From NCBI GenBank assembly GCA_040080915.1, contig JBEBHD010000001.1, positions 1-64,000 of the forward strand: a stretch of 64,000 nucleotides of DNA, in the 5' to 3' direction. Source of the DNA: M3007 sp040080915. Lineage in GTDB: Bacteria; Bacteroidota; Bacteroidia; Chitinophagales; Saprospiraceae. Of the stretch, positions 37,489-46,765 are shown piece by piece. The notes under the pieces were generated by a model. The model ran no database searches. It was given only the letters and a program-made list of their open reading frames with translations, and was not told the origin of the DNA. Both the position numbers and the translations under genes were made by a program. Each line of letters begins with the position of its first letter. The stretch's first letter is position 1.

Positions 37489-39753
37489 ATGAAAAAAATA
37501 CGCTTCACCGGCCTCTTCGCCCTCCTTGCGCTGGCCGCCTCCGCCCAAACGCTCGCTCCAAAAGTCACCTCAACAGCGGGCGGCTCTGTGAGCAGCGGCG
37601 GCGTTTCGTTGTCGTTCACCATCGGCGAAACCCTCACGCCCACGTTTTTGGCCGCAGGCCAAACACTCACGCAAGGCCAGCAACAGCCCGAAATAGACCT
37701 GCTCACCGCCAGCGCTACGGGCGACCTGTGCCCCGGCGGTCAATTGGAAGTGGCCTATTCGGCCACGGGCTTCGTGGCCGCCGCCAATGTGTTCACCCTG
37801 CAGTTGAGCGATGGCGGCGGCAGTTTCGCCGCCCCGCTTGCGCTCGGCACACTGAACGGCACGGTGGGCGGCAGTTTTGTCGTCACCATTCCGAACGGCT
37901 CCTACCCCGGCTCGGGCTACCGGGTGCGGGTCGTGAGCAGTCACCCGGTTTTTGCGGGCACCGAAAAGCCGATCGCCGTTTGCACCTGTACCATGCCAGT
38001 CGCCACCTGCAAACCTGCCTCCCTCGGGCTGAATGCCGCTGGCCAGGCCGCACTGACCGTGGCCGACATCAACGACGGCAGCGCGTTCGGTTGTGGACTG
38101 CAAGCGATAAGCGCGTCACTTACCGCGTTGACCTGCGCCCATCTGGGGCCAAACCCCGTGGTGCTGACGATTACTGATGTGCATAATCAGGTATCCACCT
38201 GTACCACTACGGTCGCCGTTTTCGATCTGCTTGTCCCCGTGATCTCGTGCCCGGGTGCTGTCACCGTCAGTTGTTCGGCCAACGTACCTGCCGTCAGCCT
38301 GGCTGCCGTCACGGCCACGGACAACTGTGGCGCACCGGTGAAATCGCACGTCGGTGATGGTGTCAGCAACCAGACTTGCGCCAACCGCAAAACCATCACC
38401 CGCACCTACCAGGCCACCGATGGCTCTGGCAACAGCAACATTTGCGCCCAGGTGATCACCGTGTACGATTCTACCTTGCCGGTATTTACCAGCATGCCAG
38501 CCAATGTGACGGTGCAGTGCAGCAGCATCCCGGCCGTGGGTACGCCTTCCGCTTCCGACGGCTGCGGTGGCTCCGTCTCCGTCGCCTACAATGGACAAAC
38601 CACTGCTGCAGGCACCTGCCCCGACTCCTACTTGCTTACCCGCCAGTGGACGGCCACCGATGTCTGCGGCAATACCAAAACCGCCACCCAACGCATTTCG
38701 GTCATTGATACGCAGCAACCGAATTTCACCGGTACACCAGCCAACGTGACGGTGCAGTGCGATGCCGTGCCGAGTCCGGCCACACCTTCGGCTACCGATA
38801 ATTGCGACACTGCGGTTGCTATCACCTACAACGGTCAAACGCAAACAACCGGCACCTGCACCAACGCATACGCCCTGACCCGCCGCTGGACCGCCACCGA
38901 CAACTGCGGCAATACCCGCAGCATTTCCCAGCGCATCACCGTGGTGGACAACGGCAAGCCGACCTTCACCACTTTCCCGGCCAACGCCACTGTTTCCTGC
39001 ACTGACCCGATCCCGACCGTGGGCGCTCCCACCGCTACCGACGGCTGCGGCGCGGCAACGGTTACTTATCTCGGTCAGACCACCATCAGCGGCACCTGCC
39101 CGACCAGTTACCAGATCCGCCGCACGTGGCGGGCCACCGATGCCTGCGGCAACAGCACTGCAGCAACGCAAACGATTCAGGTTTCGGACACCGGGGCACC
39201 GATGTTTACCTCCGTTCCCGGCCCGCTTACCATCGAATGCACCGAGACCATCCCAACGCTCGTCAACCCCACCGCCACGGATGCCTGCGGCGGCTACGCT
39301 TTCATCACATTCCTCGGGCAAGTGGCCAGCGGCTGCTCGGCAGACTACACCATCACCCGTACCTGGCAGGCTTCGGATTTGTGCGGAAATACGGCTACGA
39401 CGACGCAATTGATCACGGTGTTGGGGAACAACTTCGAGGAAGAAGGTGCGGAAAACCGTGCAAGCGGACCACCTGGTCGGACGACTGGAGGTCGCCCGAC
39501 GAATCTGGTGCTACAGCCCAATCCGACAACTGACCAAATTATACTCGACCTGACGGACTTTTCCGGCGAAGCAGTGACAGTTTCGATACACAGCGATCTG
39601 GGTAAATTGATTTGGGAACGCCGCATACCAACGGTAGAGGACTTGAAACAGCCGGTGAGCATGCGCGAAGCGGGCGCTGCGGCGGGGGGGTATACCGTCA
39701 GCGTGCGCTCGACGAGCGGGGTAGTGGCGAAGCGGGTGGTGTTGGCAGAGTAG
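37489..39753 (+). CDS. Exoprotein B: five HYR repeats and T9SS sorting domain
   Basis: The protein has 754 aa, the shortest of the HYR set. The signal peptide is MKKIRFTGLFALLALAASAQ. The N-terminal ~75 residues (SSGGVSLSFTIGETLTPTFL) are the short domain often found at the start of Bacteroidota T9SS proteins, followed by a beta-sandwich (LCPGGQLEVAYSATGF). A cysteine-containing linker domain (ATCKPASLGLNAAGQAAL) is shared with exoprotein C. Five HYR-type repeats (about 250-645) and a T9SS domain (LQPNPTTDQIILDL, ending VVLAE) follow. It shares an operon-like arrangement with the S74 fibre upstream and converges on the LytTR/LytS-like genes downstream with 66 nt between stops. Confidence 0.9.
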   Translation: MKKIRFTGLFALLALAASAQTLAPKVTSTAGGSVSSGGVSLSFTIGETLTPTFLAAGQTLTQGQQQPEIDLLTASATGDLCPGGQLEVAYSATGFVAAANVFTLQLSDGGGSFAAPLALGTLNGTVGGSFVVTIPNGSYPGSGYRVRVVSSHPVFAGTEKPIAVCTCTMPVATCKPASLGLNAAGQAALTVADINDGSAFGCGLQAISASLTALTCAHLGPNPVVLTITDVHNQVSTCTTTVAVFDLLVPVISCPGAVTVSCSANVPAVSLAAVTATDNCGAPVKSHVGDGVSNQTCANRKTITRTYQATDGSGNSNICAQVITVYDSTLPVFTSMPANVTVQCSSIPAVGTPSASDGCGGSVSVAYNGQTTAAGTCPDSYLLTRQWTATDVCGNTKTATQRISVIDTQQPNFTGTPANVTVQCDAVPSPATPSATDNCDTAVAITYNGQTQTTGTCTNAYALTRRWTATDNCGNTRSISQRITVVDNGKPTFTTFPANATVSCTDPIPTVGAPTATDGCGAATVTYLGQTTISGTCPTSYQIRRTWRATDACGNSTAATQTIQVSDTGAPMFTSVPGPLTIECTETIPTLVNPTATDACGGYAFITFLGQVASGCSADYTITRTWQASDLCGNTATTTQLITVLGNNFEEEGAENRASGPPGRTTGGRPTNLVLQPNPTTDQIILDLTDFSGEAVTVSIHSDLGKLIWERRIPTVEDLKQPVSMREAGAAAGGYTVSVRSTSGVVAKRVVLAE

Positions 39754-39765
39754 GTGCGCGCCTTG

Positions 39766-39812
39766 CGGCCGTATGGGGACGTGACCCGTCTGCGCCTCCA
39801 TACGGCCGTTTT
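39766..39812. terminator. Terminator between convergent genes
   Basis: CGGCCGTATGG (39766-39776) pairs perfectly with CCATACGGCCG (39798-39808) and is followed by TTTT. The hairpin sits between the converging stops of exoprotein B and the LytTR regulator, and could serve the plus-strand gene and perhaps both. Confidence 0.6.
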
Positions 39813-39819
39813 GGGGCAC

Positions 39820-40566
39820 TTAGAAATCTCCTCCGAGCATGGCCACGAAATCATCTTTTTTTCGGCGAGAGATTTCCACTTTCGAGCCATCGCTCATTTC
39901 GACATAACCGCCGTCGGTTTTTATGTAGCGGCGCAGGTGGGCGAGGTTGATGATATGCGAATGGTGTACACGGCAAAAATTTTGCTTTTCGAGAACGGCC
40001 TCGTATTCGCCCATCGTGCGCGACACGACCACTTTGTCGTGGTTGGCTAAATAGAATGTCGTGTAGTTGGAGTCCGATTGAAGCCGAACAATGTCGGCCA
40101 CCAGCACGAACATCAATCCGTCTCCAAGTGGCAGGGCAATCCGTTGAGGTTCCGGTTTTTGTACCTGCTGGAAGAGCCGTTCCAGTGCGCTGAAATCCGT
40201 TAGTGCTGCTGCCCGCTGCTGGCGTACTTTTCTGACGGCAGCCTCCAGTTCGTCAAGGTCTATGGGCTTCAACAGGTAATCGGCCGCCGACACTTTGAAG
40301 GCCTGCAGCGCGTATTGGTCGTAGGCGGTGGTGAAAATGACGGCGCAGTTAAATTTGCCGAGTTTTTCAAGCAATTCAAAACCGGTCATGTGCGGCATCT
40401 GGATATCGAGGAACAGCAAATCGGGCTGCCGTTCCCGGATGAGTTCCAGGCCCTGGTTCGGGTCGTTGGCAACAGCCATTACCTCCACGTCGGGGCTGGT
40501 CATGCGGAGCATATTGGTGAGGGCTTCGGTGGCGTTGGGTTCGTCGTCTACAAGTATGGCAGTCAT
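39820..40566 (-). CDS. LytTR family response regulator
   Basis: The protein has 248 aa. The receiver domain (about 1-115) starts MTAILVDDEPNATEALTN and has the phosphoacceptor Asp54 in LLFLDIQMPHMTG, Thr in FTTAYDQYALQAF and Lys in LLKPID. The C-terminal LytTR DNA-binding domain includes DIVRLQSDSNYTTFYL, FCRVHHSHIINLAHL and VEISRRKKDDF. It is the cognate regulator of the kinase gene immediately upstream. A longer start at ATG 40614 would overlap the kinase stop as ATGA and add 16 residues (MKPKQHINKQIKPTPI). I prefer ATG 40566 because it begins the receiver in the usual way. Confidence 0.9.
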   Translation of the reverse strand: MTAILVDDEPNATEALTNMLRMTSPDVEVMAVANDPNQGLELIRERQPDLLFLDIQMPHMTGFELLEKLGKFNCAVIFTTAYDQYALQAFKVSAADYLLKPIDLDELEAAVRKVRQQRAAALTDFSALERLFQQVQKPEPQRIALPLGDGLMFVLVADIVRLQSDSNYTTFYLANHDKVVVSRTMGEYEAVLEKQNFCRVHHSHIINLAHLRRYIKTDGGYVEMSDGSKVEISRRKKDDFVAMLGGDF

Positions 40567-40610
40567 GATCGGTGTTGGTTTGATTTGTTTGTTGATGTGT
40601 TGCTTCGGCT

Positions 40611-43600
40611 TCATCCGATCATCGGCATCCGCACGACTACCTTCGTCCCGCGTGCCAGCCCCTGCTCGTCGTACAAGTCTTCAAAATGTAGTCGAATGTC
40701 CTGATCTAATTGGGTGTTGAGCAGATCGAGGCGGTGGCGGATGTTGGCAAGGCCCGTGGACCGATAGTTTTTCGGGCGATCTTTTTCGATTTCTCCTGCA
40801 CGTGTACGACCCACACCGTCGTCCTCGATTTCGCAAACAATGGTTTTTTCATCGGCTTTCAGGAAGCGTATCAGGAGTTGGCCCGGTTCGGTTTTGTGCA
40901 TCAGGCCGTGCCAGATGGCATTCTCGATATGGGGCTGGACAAGCATCCCCGGAATGGAGAGCGATTCGGGATTCAGGTTGCTATCTATTTGGAAATCAAA
41001 TGAAAACCGATTATTGAAGCGCAACTGCTCCAACTCGGTGTAGTAGCGCAGCAACTCGATCTCGCGGGCGAGCGGCACCATCGGCGACTCGGAGTTTTCC
41101 AGAATGAGCCGCATCAGGCGGGCGAACTTGGTCAAGTATTTACTGGCCTCGCGGGGGTCGTTTTTCAGGATAAAGTTCTGCACCGAGTTGAGTGCATTGA
41201 ACACGAAGTGCGGGTTCATCTGGGAGCGCAATGCCTTCATCTCGAGATCGGCCAATTGCTGGCGTATCTGCGCTTTTTCTTTCTCCCGGCCTTCCACAAC
41301 GCTGATTTGACGGCGGTACAGCCACCAGCCTACAGCGATTAAAGCAGCCAATAGCGAAAATTGGAACGTCCAGGTTTGCCACCAGGGCGGGTAAATTATG
41401 ATGTTCAGCGCGGCTTCTTCTGTGCCCCACACGCCATCGCTGTTGGCCGTGCGGGCGCGGAAGACATAGTGGCCGGGAGCAAGGTTGAGGAAGTTGGCGA
41501 AGTTGTCGGTTCCGGCCTCCTTCCAAGCGGCGGGGCTACCTTTCGGTTCCATGCTGTATTGGTAGCGGTTTGCCGGACCGTTGATGTAGTTAACCCCGGT
41601 GAACTCGATCCGCAGATCGTTTTGGCTGTACCGCAAGGCCAACGGGCCGGATGTAGGCATCGAAAGGGGTTGGTCGGACACCCGCAGCCCGGTGATGAAT
41701 GTGGGCAGTGCGGGCGCAGCAGCGCCAACTTTGTCCGGTTCGAACAGGCACATTCCCCGATCGGTAGAAACAAACAGGATGTTGCGGACCGTATCCAAAA
41801 GTTCAACATGGACGATCGTGTTGGAGAGCAGCCCGTCCGTCTGGTAGAAGCTGCGCAGTTGGCGGCTACGCGAGTCGTACCGGCTCAGGCCGTATGCGGT
41901 GGCAAACCAAACATTGCCGTCTCTGTCGAGACACGCTCCTTCCGGGTCATTGGTAACCAAGCCGTTGTTTTTCCCGAAGGGCCGCACTTGCCGGGTACGG
42001 GTGTCCATGACAAACCACCCTTGCACGGTATGCAGCCAGAGGTTGCCGTGTGGGTCGGCCATGAGGTCGAAGGCTTTGGCACAGGCCATGTTGGCCGGGC
42101 AGTTGGGTTCAATTTTTTCAAAAACGCCTGTTGTGCGCCGCCAACGAGCAAGGTATTTTTCTTCATCGCCAAAACTAAACCACATATCGCCGTCGGGGCT
42201 TTCGGCGCAAGCGGTGGCCGAAACGAGCGGGAACGGCGCTCCTTCTCCCCGGCTCTGGAAGTGGGTTAATTGGCGGCTACGGGTGTCGAAATAGCACACG
42301 CCATTGTCGCGAACCCGCCCCCAGATGCGGCCATAATGGTCGCGACAGATGAACCGATGATCCAGAGAATCCAGCCCCCGGAAGCGTTCTTTGAGCGGGC
42401 CGTTGGTATTGCGCACGGGATTGTACCAGTACAGGCCCGCCATGGTGTTCATCCAGAGCGTGTCGCCCCGGTCGGGCGCGAAATCGCGGACGTAGGCGTA
42501 ACTGCGAAAATCATTATCGAGCACCGGCCCGGTCACGCCAAGGCTGGTTTTGTCCATGCTGTACAGGCCGCCGTTGCGGCTGCTCACGACCCATTTGCCC
42601 GCGCGTTCGGCACAGGTGAAGCCAAACCACTCTTCGGAGACGCCCATGGCGGCCATCATTTTTTTATGCGCCGTGTTGAGTGCGGCCATGTGGGTAGTTG
42701 GCAGTTTTTTGAGGGTCAAAAAATAGATGCCCTCGAAGCGCGGGCAAAGCCAGAGGTTGCCGTCGCGGTCCACGAAATTGACGATCCCCTTGCCGTCGGG
42801 GGCGGAGGTTTTCCAGGCGGGCAGGTCGGTGGTGGAGCCATCCCGCAGGTCATAGATGACGGGGGCGCCGAAGTAGCGTTGGAGGAACAGCAGGCTGTCG
42901 GGCAGCAAAAAAGGCAGGTAGTAGTGGCCTTTGCGCTGTTCAATGGGGTCGGCAAATGTGTTCCGCAGCAAGGTGCGGGTCGTGCGGGTTGCCCAGTCGA
43001 AGCGGTAAAGTGTGACAGGCGATTTGGTGCCGATCATGGTGTACCAAACGCTGGTCAGGTTGCCGTCCCAGGCAACACAGTCGCTTCGAATAGCGGTATC
43101 AAGCACCCCGCTCCCCGGCAGATGCTGTGCCAACGGCGTTGTTTTCTGTTTTTGAAAATCAATAATTTGCCAGGGGAGGTAGTATGGAGGAACGGGTTGC
43201 CGGCACTTCACGGCGACGATACCGTCGGGAAGTTCCAAAAAATCAAGGACGAAATAGTTGTCGATTGCCTCGCCGGGCCGCACAGGTTTGAGATAGGATT
43301 GTGTCACCCGGAGCCGGTCGTCCAGCAGATGCACGCCTGTGCCCGTTCCGACCCAAATCTGCCCGTTTCGGGAGCGGTGCAGTTTAAGGATTACCAGCTC
43401 GTTTTTCAAAAACTCTTTTCGGGTAGGCAGCACGACGGGTTCAAATTCCAGGCGGCGGGTGTGCAGCACGAACAACCCTTTCTCGGTGCCCACGAGCAGC
43501 CGGTGCCCGGACAGTGCGAGCACTTTGGTGATTCGGTCCGTTGGCAAACCCTTCCCGTCGGCGTGGTGGAAAAACGACGTGAATCGCTCGCCGTCGAAGC

Positions 43601-43868
43601 GATTTAGCCCTTCGACCGTACCAAACCACAGGAACCCGCCGTCGTCCTGCGCGATACTCGTGACCCAATTGCTCGACAAGCCCTGCTCCATCGTGTAGTG
43701 CTGGAAACGAGAGAATTTGTCTGTGATTTGCTGATTGGGGAATTTAGGCGCTGTTTGAGTATACGAGCAGGTGGCTGTAGCCAGCAGCAGCACAATGTAC
43801 ACCAGAACGCTGTTCGGGCGGAACGTGCAGACACACCATATAAACCGTATCGGGTGAGCACTCATCAT
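40611..43868 (-). CDS. LytS-like sensor histidine kinase with Reg_prop propellers
   Basis: The protein has 1085 aa from ATG 43868 (MMSAHPIRF); ATG 43940 is an alternative that adds 24 residues. A signal or anchor helix (SVLVYIVLLLATATC) precedes Reg_prop propellers (EQGLSSNWVTSIAQDDGGFLWF onward), a Y_Y_Y domain, a membrane helix near 850, a His_kinase domain with His887 in SQMNPHFVFNALNSVQNF, and an HATPase (QPHIENAIWHGL, EDDGVGRTRAG, STGLANIRHRL). This is the HTCS sensor architecture, but with a LytS-type kinase and its regulator encoded separately in the next gene. It probably monitors an extracytoplasmic signal connected with exoprotein B. Its stop overlaps a possible start of the regulator. 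Confidence 0.88.
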   Translation of the reverse strand: MMSAHPIRFIWCVCTFRPNSVLVYIVLLLATATCSYTQTAPKFPNQQITDKFSRFQHYTMEQGLSSNWVTSIAQDDGGFLWFGTVEGLNRFDGERFTSFFHHADGKGLPTDRITKVLALSGHRLLVGTEKGLFVLHTRRLEFEPVVLPTRKEFLKNELVILKLHRSRNGQIWVGTGTGVHLLDDRLRVTQSYLKPVRPGEAIDNYFVLDFLELPDGIVAVKCRQPVPPYYLPWQIIDFQKQKTTPLAQHLPGSGVLDTAIRSDCVAWDGNLTSVWYTMIGTKSPVTLYRFDWATRTTRTLLRNTFADPIEQRKGHYYLPFLLPDSLLFLQRYFGAPVIYDLRDGSTTDLPAWKTSAPDGKGIVNFVDRDGNLWLCPRFEGIYFLTLKKLPTTHMAALNTAHKKMMAAMGVSEEWFGFTCAERAGKWVVSSRNGGLYSMDKTSLGVTGPVLDNDFRSYAYVRDFAPDRGDTLWMNTMAGLYWYNPVRNTNGPLKERFRGLDSLDHRFICRDHYGRIWGRVRDNGVCYFDTRSRQLTHFQSRGEGAPFPLVSATACAESPDGDMWFSFGDEEKYLARWRRTTGVFEKIEPNCPANMACAKAFDLMADPHGNLWLHTVQGWFVMDTRTRQVRPFGKNNGLVTNDPEGACLDRDGNVWFATAYGLSRYDSRSRQLRSFYQTDGLLSNTIVHVELLDTVRNILFVSTDRGMCLFEPDKVGAAAPALPTFITGLRVSDQPLSMPTSGPLALRYSQNDLRIEFTGVNYINGPANRYQYSMEPKGSPAAWKEAGTDNFANFLNLAPGHYVFRARTANSDGVWGTEEAALNIIIYPPWWQTWTFQFSLLAALIAVGWWLYRRQISVVEGREKEKAQIRQQLADLEMKALRSQMNPHFVFNALNSVQNFILKNDPREASKYLTKFARLMRLILENSESPMVPLAREIELLRYYTELEQLRFNNRFSFDFQIDSNLNPESLSIPGMLVQPHIENAIWHGLMHKTEPGQLLIRFLKADEKTIVCEIEDDGVGRTRAGEIEKDRPKNYRSTGLANIRHRLDLLNTQLDQDIRLHFEDLYDEQGLARGTKVVVRMPMIG

Positions 43869-43950
43869 TTGGCTCAAAGGTCGGTCAAGTGCCCGAAACC
43901 GACGTAACCAATTGCTCGGCCAAAGTTGCCAGTTGCTCATTGGGGTAGAT

Positions 43951-44050
43951 AGACGTTCCAGGTTTCAAAAACCTGGAACGTCTGGGCACTTGCCAGATGC
44001 TCACGGGCGCGGGCCATTTGCTCGCGGGGGTTGGGGGCGGGCGACAGGGC
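43951..44050. repeat. Intergenic repeat unit, copy A (palindrome plus conserved 60 bp)
   Basis: AGACGTTCCAGGTTT and its exact complement form a 15-bp stem with a CAA loop (43951-43983). Next comes a 60-bp block, TGCCAGATGCTCACGG and onward, that recurs at 46652-46712. The remainder of 43869-44192 contains no gene that I can support. Confidence 0.75.
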
Positions 44051-44192
44051 AGTGTGGCGGATAGAAATTGTCTTTTTATCGAAGGTTACCAGTTCTTACT
44101 TCCCATTTCCGTCAGCATACGGCGCGCATTTTCCCCCGTGCTGCTGTCGGGGGCGAGCATTGCAGCCCGACCCCCGCTCCTCGATCCTTCTC

Positions 44193-45590
44193 TCAGGGTC
44201 TTTTCTCTGCTTTCGCCTCCACCTTTTTCAAATTTTCCTCGAAAAGGCCCAGGTTGGGGTCGTTGCCCGATTTGCCGATTTCCACTGCTTTCCGATAGGC
44301 TTTGACCGCTTCTGTATTTTTGCCGTTTACCACAAGCGCCTCTCCGTAGCTGTCGTACACGTTGGCTGAATTGGGAAACAGCACCGTGTTGCAGTAAAAA
44401 ATAGCCTCGGCGGTTTTGGGGTTGTTGTGGCCCATCAGGTACTCGTAGCCCAAGCCGTTGATGTCGGGTTCGTCCAACAAGCCTGCTTCCGTTATTTTTT
44501 TCAGGCTCGTCAAAAGTTTGTCCGTCGCGCCGGAGTACTTGTCCAACTGGTTGAATGCTTCGAGCAGCAGGGCCGCGTGTTGCTCTTTGTTTTTCCGGCG
44601 ATAATCGGCGGCGGCGGCTTTAGCCAGTTCCAGTGCCTTGTCCAGCGCCCCGGCTTCGGGTACCGACACCTCGGGTACCACCCCAACGCCTTCCCAGTTG
44701 GTTTTCGTGACCGGATTGATGGCTCTGCCGGTTGGCAAAAAGACGGCGAGTTTGTCGTTCACCGGCATCATGCCGCCTGGGTTGGCGCCGCCGCCGGTGG
44801 TTTCGCCCACGAGTGTTGCCCGTTTTTGGGTCTGCATGTTGTAGGAAAACTCTTCTGCGCCCGAAAACGTGAACTTGCTGGTGAGCACGAACAGGGGCAC
44901 GTCGGGCATTTTTTTGCCGCCCACTTTGTCGAGCGTCCAGAACTCCTCCGTGCGGTCGCCCTCCCGCCAGTAGAGGCTGTTCAGGTGTACGCGTTTGTCG
45001 AAGAAGTAGCTGCACAGGTACTGCACCATTTTCGGGCTGCCGCCGCCGTTTTTCCGAAGGTCAATGATGACAGCATCCGAGGTGGCGAGAAGGGCCATGG
45101 AGTGATCTGCGATGGGTGAGCCTGCTTGTGGATGTGCAAAGCCCCGCAGGTCGAGGTAGCCAATATTGCCTTCGAGTTTTTGGGCGGCGGCAAATCCTGC
45201 GTTGACTTCCCGCTGCCGCGCCCGGTCTTGCAGGCGGCCTTCGGCCATCTGCTCTGCCGTGGCTGTTTGCCCCTTTTGCGCCGGCGCCGGGCGGACACGC
45301 AAGTGTTTGTCATTCGCGATAACCTGTGCTTCCCGGGTGAGCGCATCGGCGAAGGATTTTACGTCCTGGTGTTTGTCAAAATCACCTGCCTTGAGCCGAT
45401 TTTTCAGGTGTTCTCCGGTGGCTTTGGCCGCTTCCGGAGACACGTAGTGCTGCTGGAGCAGGGCGTCAAGTTGTTCAATAGTCGTTTGCTTGAACTCCGG
45501 CGTAAGTACGGATTCTTGCGAAACGGCGTGTTGTGTGGTCGAGAGGAAAAGCAGGCACAGCAATGTCAGTGATGACAGGTTTTGTTTCAT
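44193..45590 (-). CDS. S41 family peptidase with C-terminal TPR-like tail
   Basis: The protein has 465 aa. ATG 45590 opens a signal peptide (MKQNLSSLTLLCLLFLSTTQHAVSQ). An N-terminal helical cap (IEQLDALLQQHYVSPEAAKAT) and a tail-specific-protease-like core of the IRBP type follow: NIGYLDLRGFAHP, AVIIDLRKNGGGSPKMV, and the nucleophile region LTSKFTFSGAEEFSYN with Ser243, then GETTGGGANPGG. Residues about 340-465 are TPR-like (NVYDSYGEALVVNGKNTEAVKAYRKAVEIG). Such proteins are periplasmic or outer-membrane-associated; the substrate is unknown. No PDZ domain is visible. A truncated S41-like remnant is at 31303. Confidence 0.88.
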   Translation of the reverse strand: MKQNLSSLTLLCLLFLSTTQHAVSQESVLTPEFKQTTIEQLDALLQQHYVSPEAAKATGEHLKNRLKAGDFDKHQDVKSFADALTREAQVIANDKHLRVRPAPAQKGQTATAEQMAEGRLQDRARQREVNAGFAAAQKLEGNIGYLDLRGFAHPQAGSPIADHSMALLATSDAVIIDLRKNGGGSPKMVQYLCSYFFDKRVHLNSLYWREGDRTEEFWTLDKVGGKKMPDVPLFVLTSKFTFSGAEEFSYNMQTQKRATLVGETTGGGANPGGMMPVNDKLAVFLPTGRAINPVTKTNWEGVGVVPEVSVPEAGALDKALELAKAAAADYRRKNKEQHAALLLEAFNQLDKYSGATDKLLTSLKKITEAGLLDEPDINGLGYEYLMGHNNPKTAEAIFYCNTVLFPNSANVYDSYGEALVVNGKNTEAVKAYRKAVEIGKSGNDPNLGLFEENLKKVEAKAEKRP

Positions 45591-45795
45591 AGCATCGGTA
45601 TAGTTTGTGAACGAAAAATTTCGGAAGCAGGCTCCCGGACACCGGCCTGCCTTCACGGGTTACAAGATGCGACTACGAATGTTCCGTTAGGGGAAAATTC
45701 GATGACACTTCTCCAGATGCCTGTGAAGGGGATTTATATGGGTGCCGACGGAACCGTTCCGTTTTCGGGAAAAGGCCACAAACTGGGACATAAAA

Positions 45796-45858
45796 AAACG
45801 GGTTGGTTTGCGAGCAGCAGGGGTACCACCCCAAACCAACCCGTAAACCAACCCGTTT
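45796..45858. terminator. Inverted repeat after the Hcp-like gene
   Basis: AAACGGGTTGGTTT (45796-45809) is perfectly complementary to AAACCAACCCGTTT (45845-45858); a second partial copy of the right arm lies at 45832-45844. On the minus strand the structure follows the Hcp-like stop at 45883 and could end its transcript before the S41 gene. The rest of 45591-45882 shows no gene. Confidence 0.55.
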
Positions 45859-45882
45859 GAAACCGGCAAATAGAACGGCCTC

Positions 45883-46458
45883 TTACTTTTTAAGAAACTT
45901 TTCCAGCACCGACTGGGGTGTCTGACCCGCGCCGAGGTTTTTGGGCTTGCCCGAAGCGTCTTTCCACTCGAACTTAATTTTTGTAAAATTGAGGCTGAAC
46001 GAATCCGTCGGGGCTGCGTTGCTGCTTCCTTGCGTTCCAGCGCTAAAGCTGGAGACCAACACATCTTTCAACTCGTAGGTAAGTTGGTCACCACCACCTT
46101 TGCGGACAAACAAAATAGCCTCCTTGTGGTGCTTACCTGTTGCTGATGACCTCATTAGGTCGGGCGAAGACTTATCGGTTATTTTCATGATACTGATATC
46201 GTGTACGGAGACCTTCCCGGCTCCACCGCTGCTGCCTTGCTCCCTTGTGCCCTGGTTGGATATTACCCAACTGAAAGAATCAAGAACGATGCATCCCCTG
46301 CATTTTGGGTCGGATGACTCGCCGTCAATTCCGTCGATTTTGAGGAAGTAGTCCACATGGGCGGCCTGGGGTTTGTTTGGATTGGCAATGGGTTTGTTTT
46401 GGGAGAAAGCAAGCAGCGGAGCGGCTGCGAAAAGAGTCGCAATTAATACGTTTTTCAT
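45883..46458 (-). CDS. Secreted Hcp-like (type VI tube family) protein
   Basis: The protein has 191 aa. ATG 46458 opens a Sec signal peptide (MKNVLIATLFAAAPLLAFSQ). The mature part resembles the Hcp/DUF796 beta-barrel that forms the tube of type VI secretion systems: YFLKIDGIDGESSDPKCRGC, IVLDSFSWVISNQG, the SVHDISIMKITDKSSPDLM strand and KHHKEAILFVRKGG. Real T6SS Hcp proteins lack signal peptides and lie among tss genes. None is seen here, so this is probably a stand-alone exported Hcp-fold protein. Two cysteines (KCRGC) might form a disulfide. It is divergent from the membrane protein at 46766. Confidence 0.8.
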   Translation of the reverse strand: MKNVLIATLFAAAPLLAFSQNKPIANPNKPQAAHVDYFLKIDGIDGESSDPKCRGCIVLDSFSWVISNQGTREQGSSGGAGKVSVHDISIMKITDKSSPDLMRSSATGKHHKEAILFVRKGGGDQLTYELKDVLVSSFSAGTQGSSNAAPTDSFSLNFTKIKFEWKDASGKPKNLGAGQTPQSVLEKFLKK

Positions 46459-46629
46459 GACTGAGAGTGTGTGTTTGCAAATGTGGTGAACAATCGTTTT
46501 TGACACAACAAAGGTCATTGCCCGGGGCAGCGCAAGTGTTCAAGGTATTATCAAAAAGGATAAAAAAGTGCAAAAATCAACGGCCTGCGCTGCCAACCGA
46601 ATCGAGCGCCGGTAATGACCAGGCTTTTT

Positions 46630-46712
46630 AGGTTTTGAAACCTGCCGTGTGTGCCAGATGCTCACGGACATCTGCCATTTGCTCGCCGGGGGTTTGGGGC
46701 GGACGACAGGGC
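46630..46712. repeat. Intergenic repeat unit, copy B
   Basis: It contains the palindrome AGGTTT-TG-AAACCT (46630-46643), then the block TGCCAGATGCTCACGG and onward to CGACAGGGC (46652-46712) shared with copy A at 43991-44050. It lies between the divergent Hcp-like and membrane-protein genes. The other part of this gap (46459-46629) shows no gene. Confidence 0.75.
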
Positions 46713-46718
46713 GGGCAC

Positions 46719-46751
46719 TTTTGTGTCACCAATCTCCTCGAACTACATTTC
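46719..46751 (+). promoter_or_regulatory. Promoter of the membrane protein at 46766
   Basis: TTTTG (46719-46723) and TACATTTC (46744-46751, one mismatch to TAnnTTTG) are 20 nt apart. The ATG at 46766 lies 14 nt further on. Confidence 0.45.
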
Positions 46752-46765
46752 TATACAGCCCTCCC

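Noticed and set aside
42270..43607. 445-residue plus-strand open frame opposite the LytS-like kinase
   Set aside because: It overlaps the Reg_prop coding region completely and has no recognisable start context or domain.
45883..46458. Type VI secretion locus
   Set aside because: Only the Hcp-like fold is present, with a signal peptide; no sheath, VgrG, baseplate or ClpV genes are in the window.
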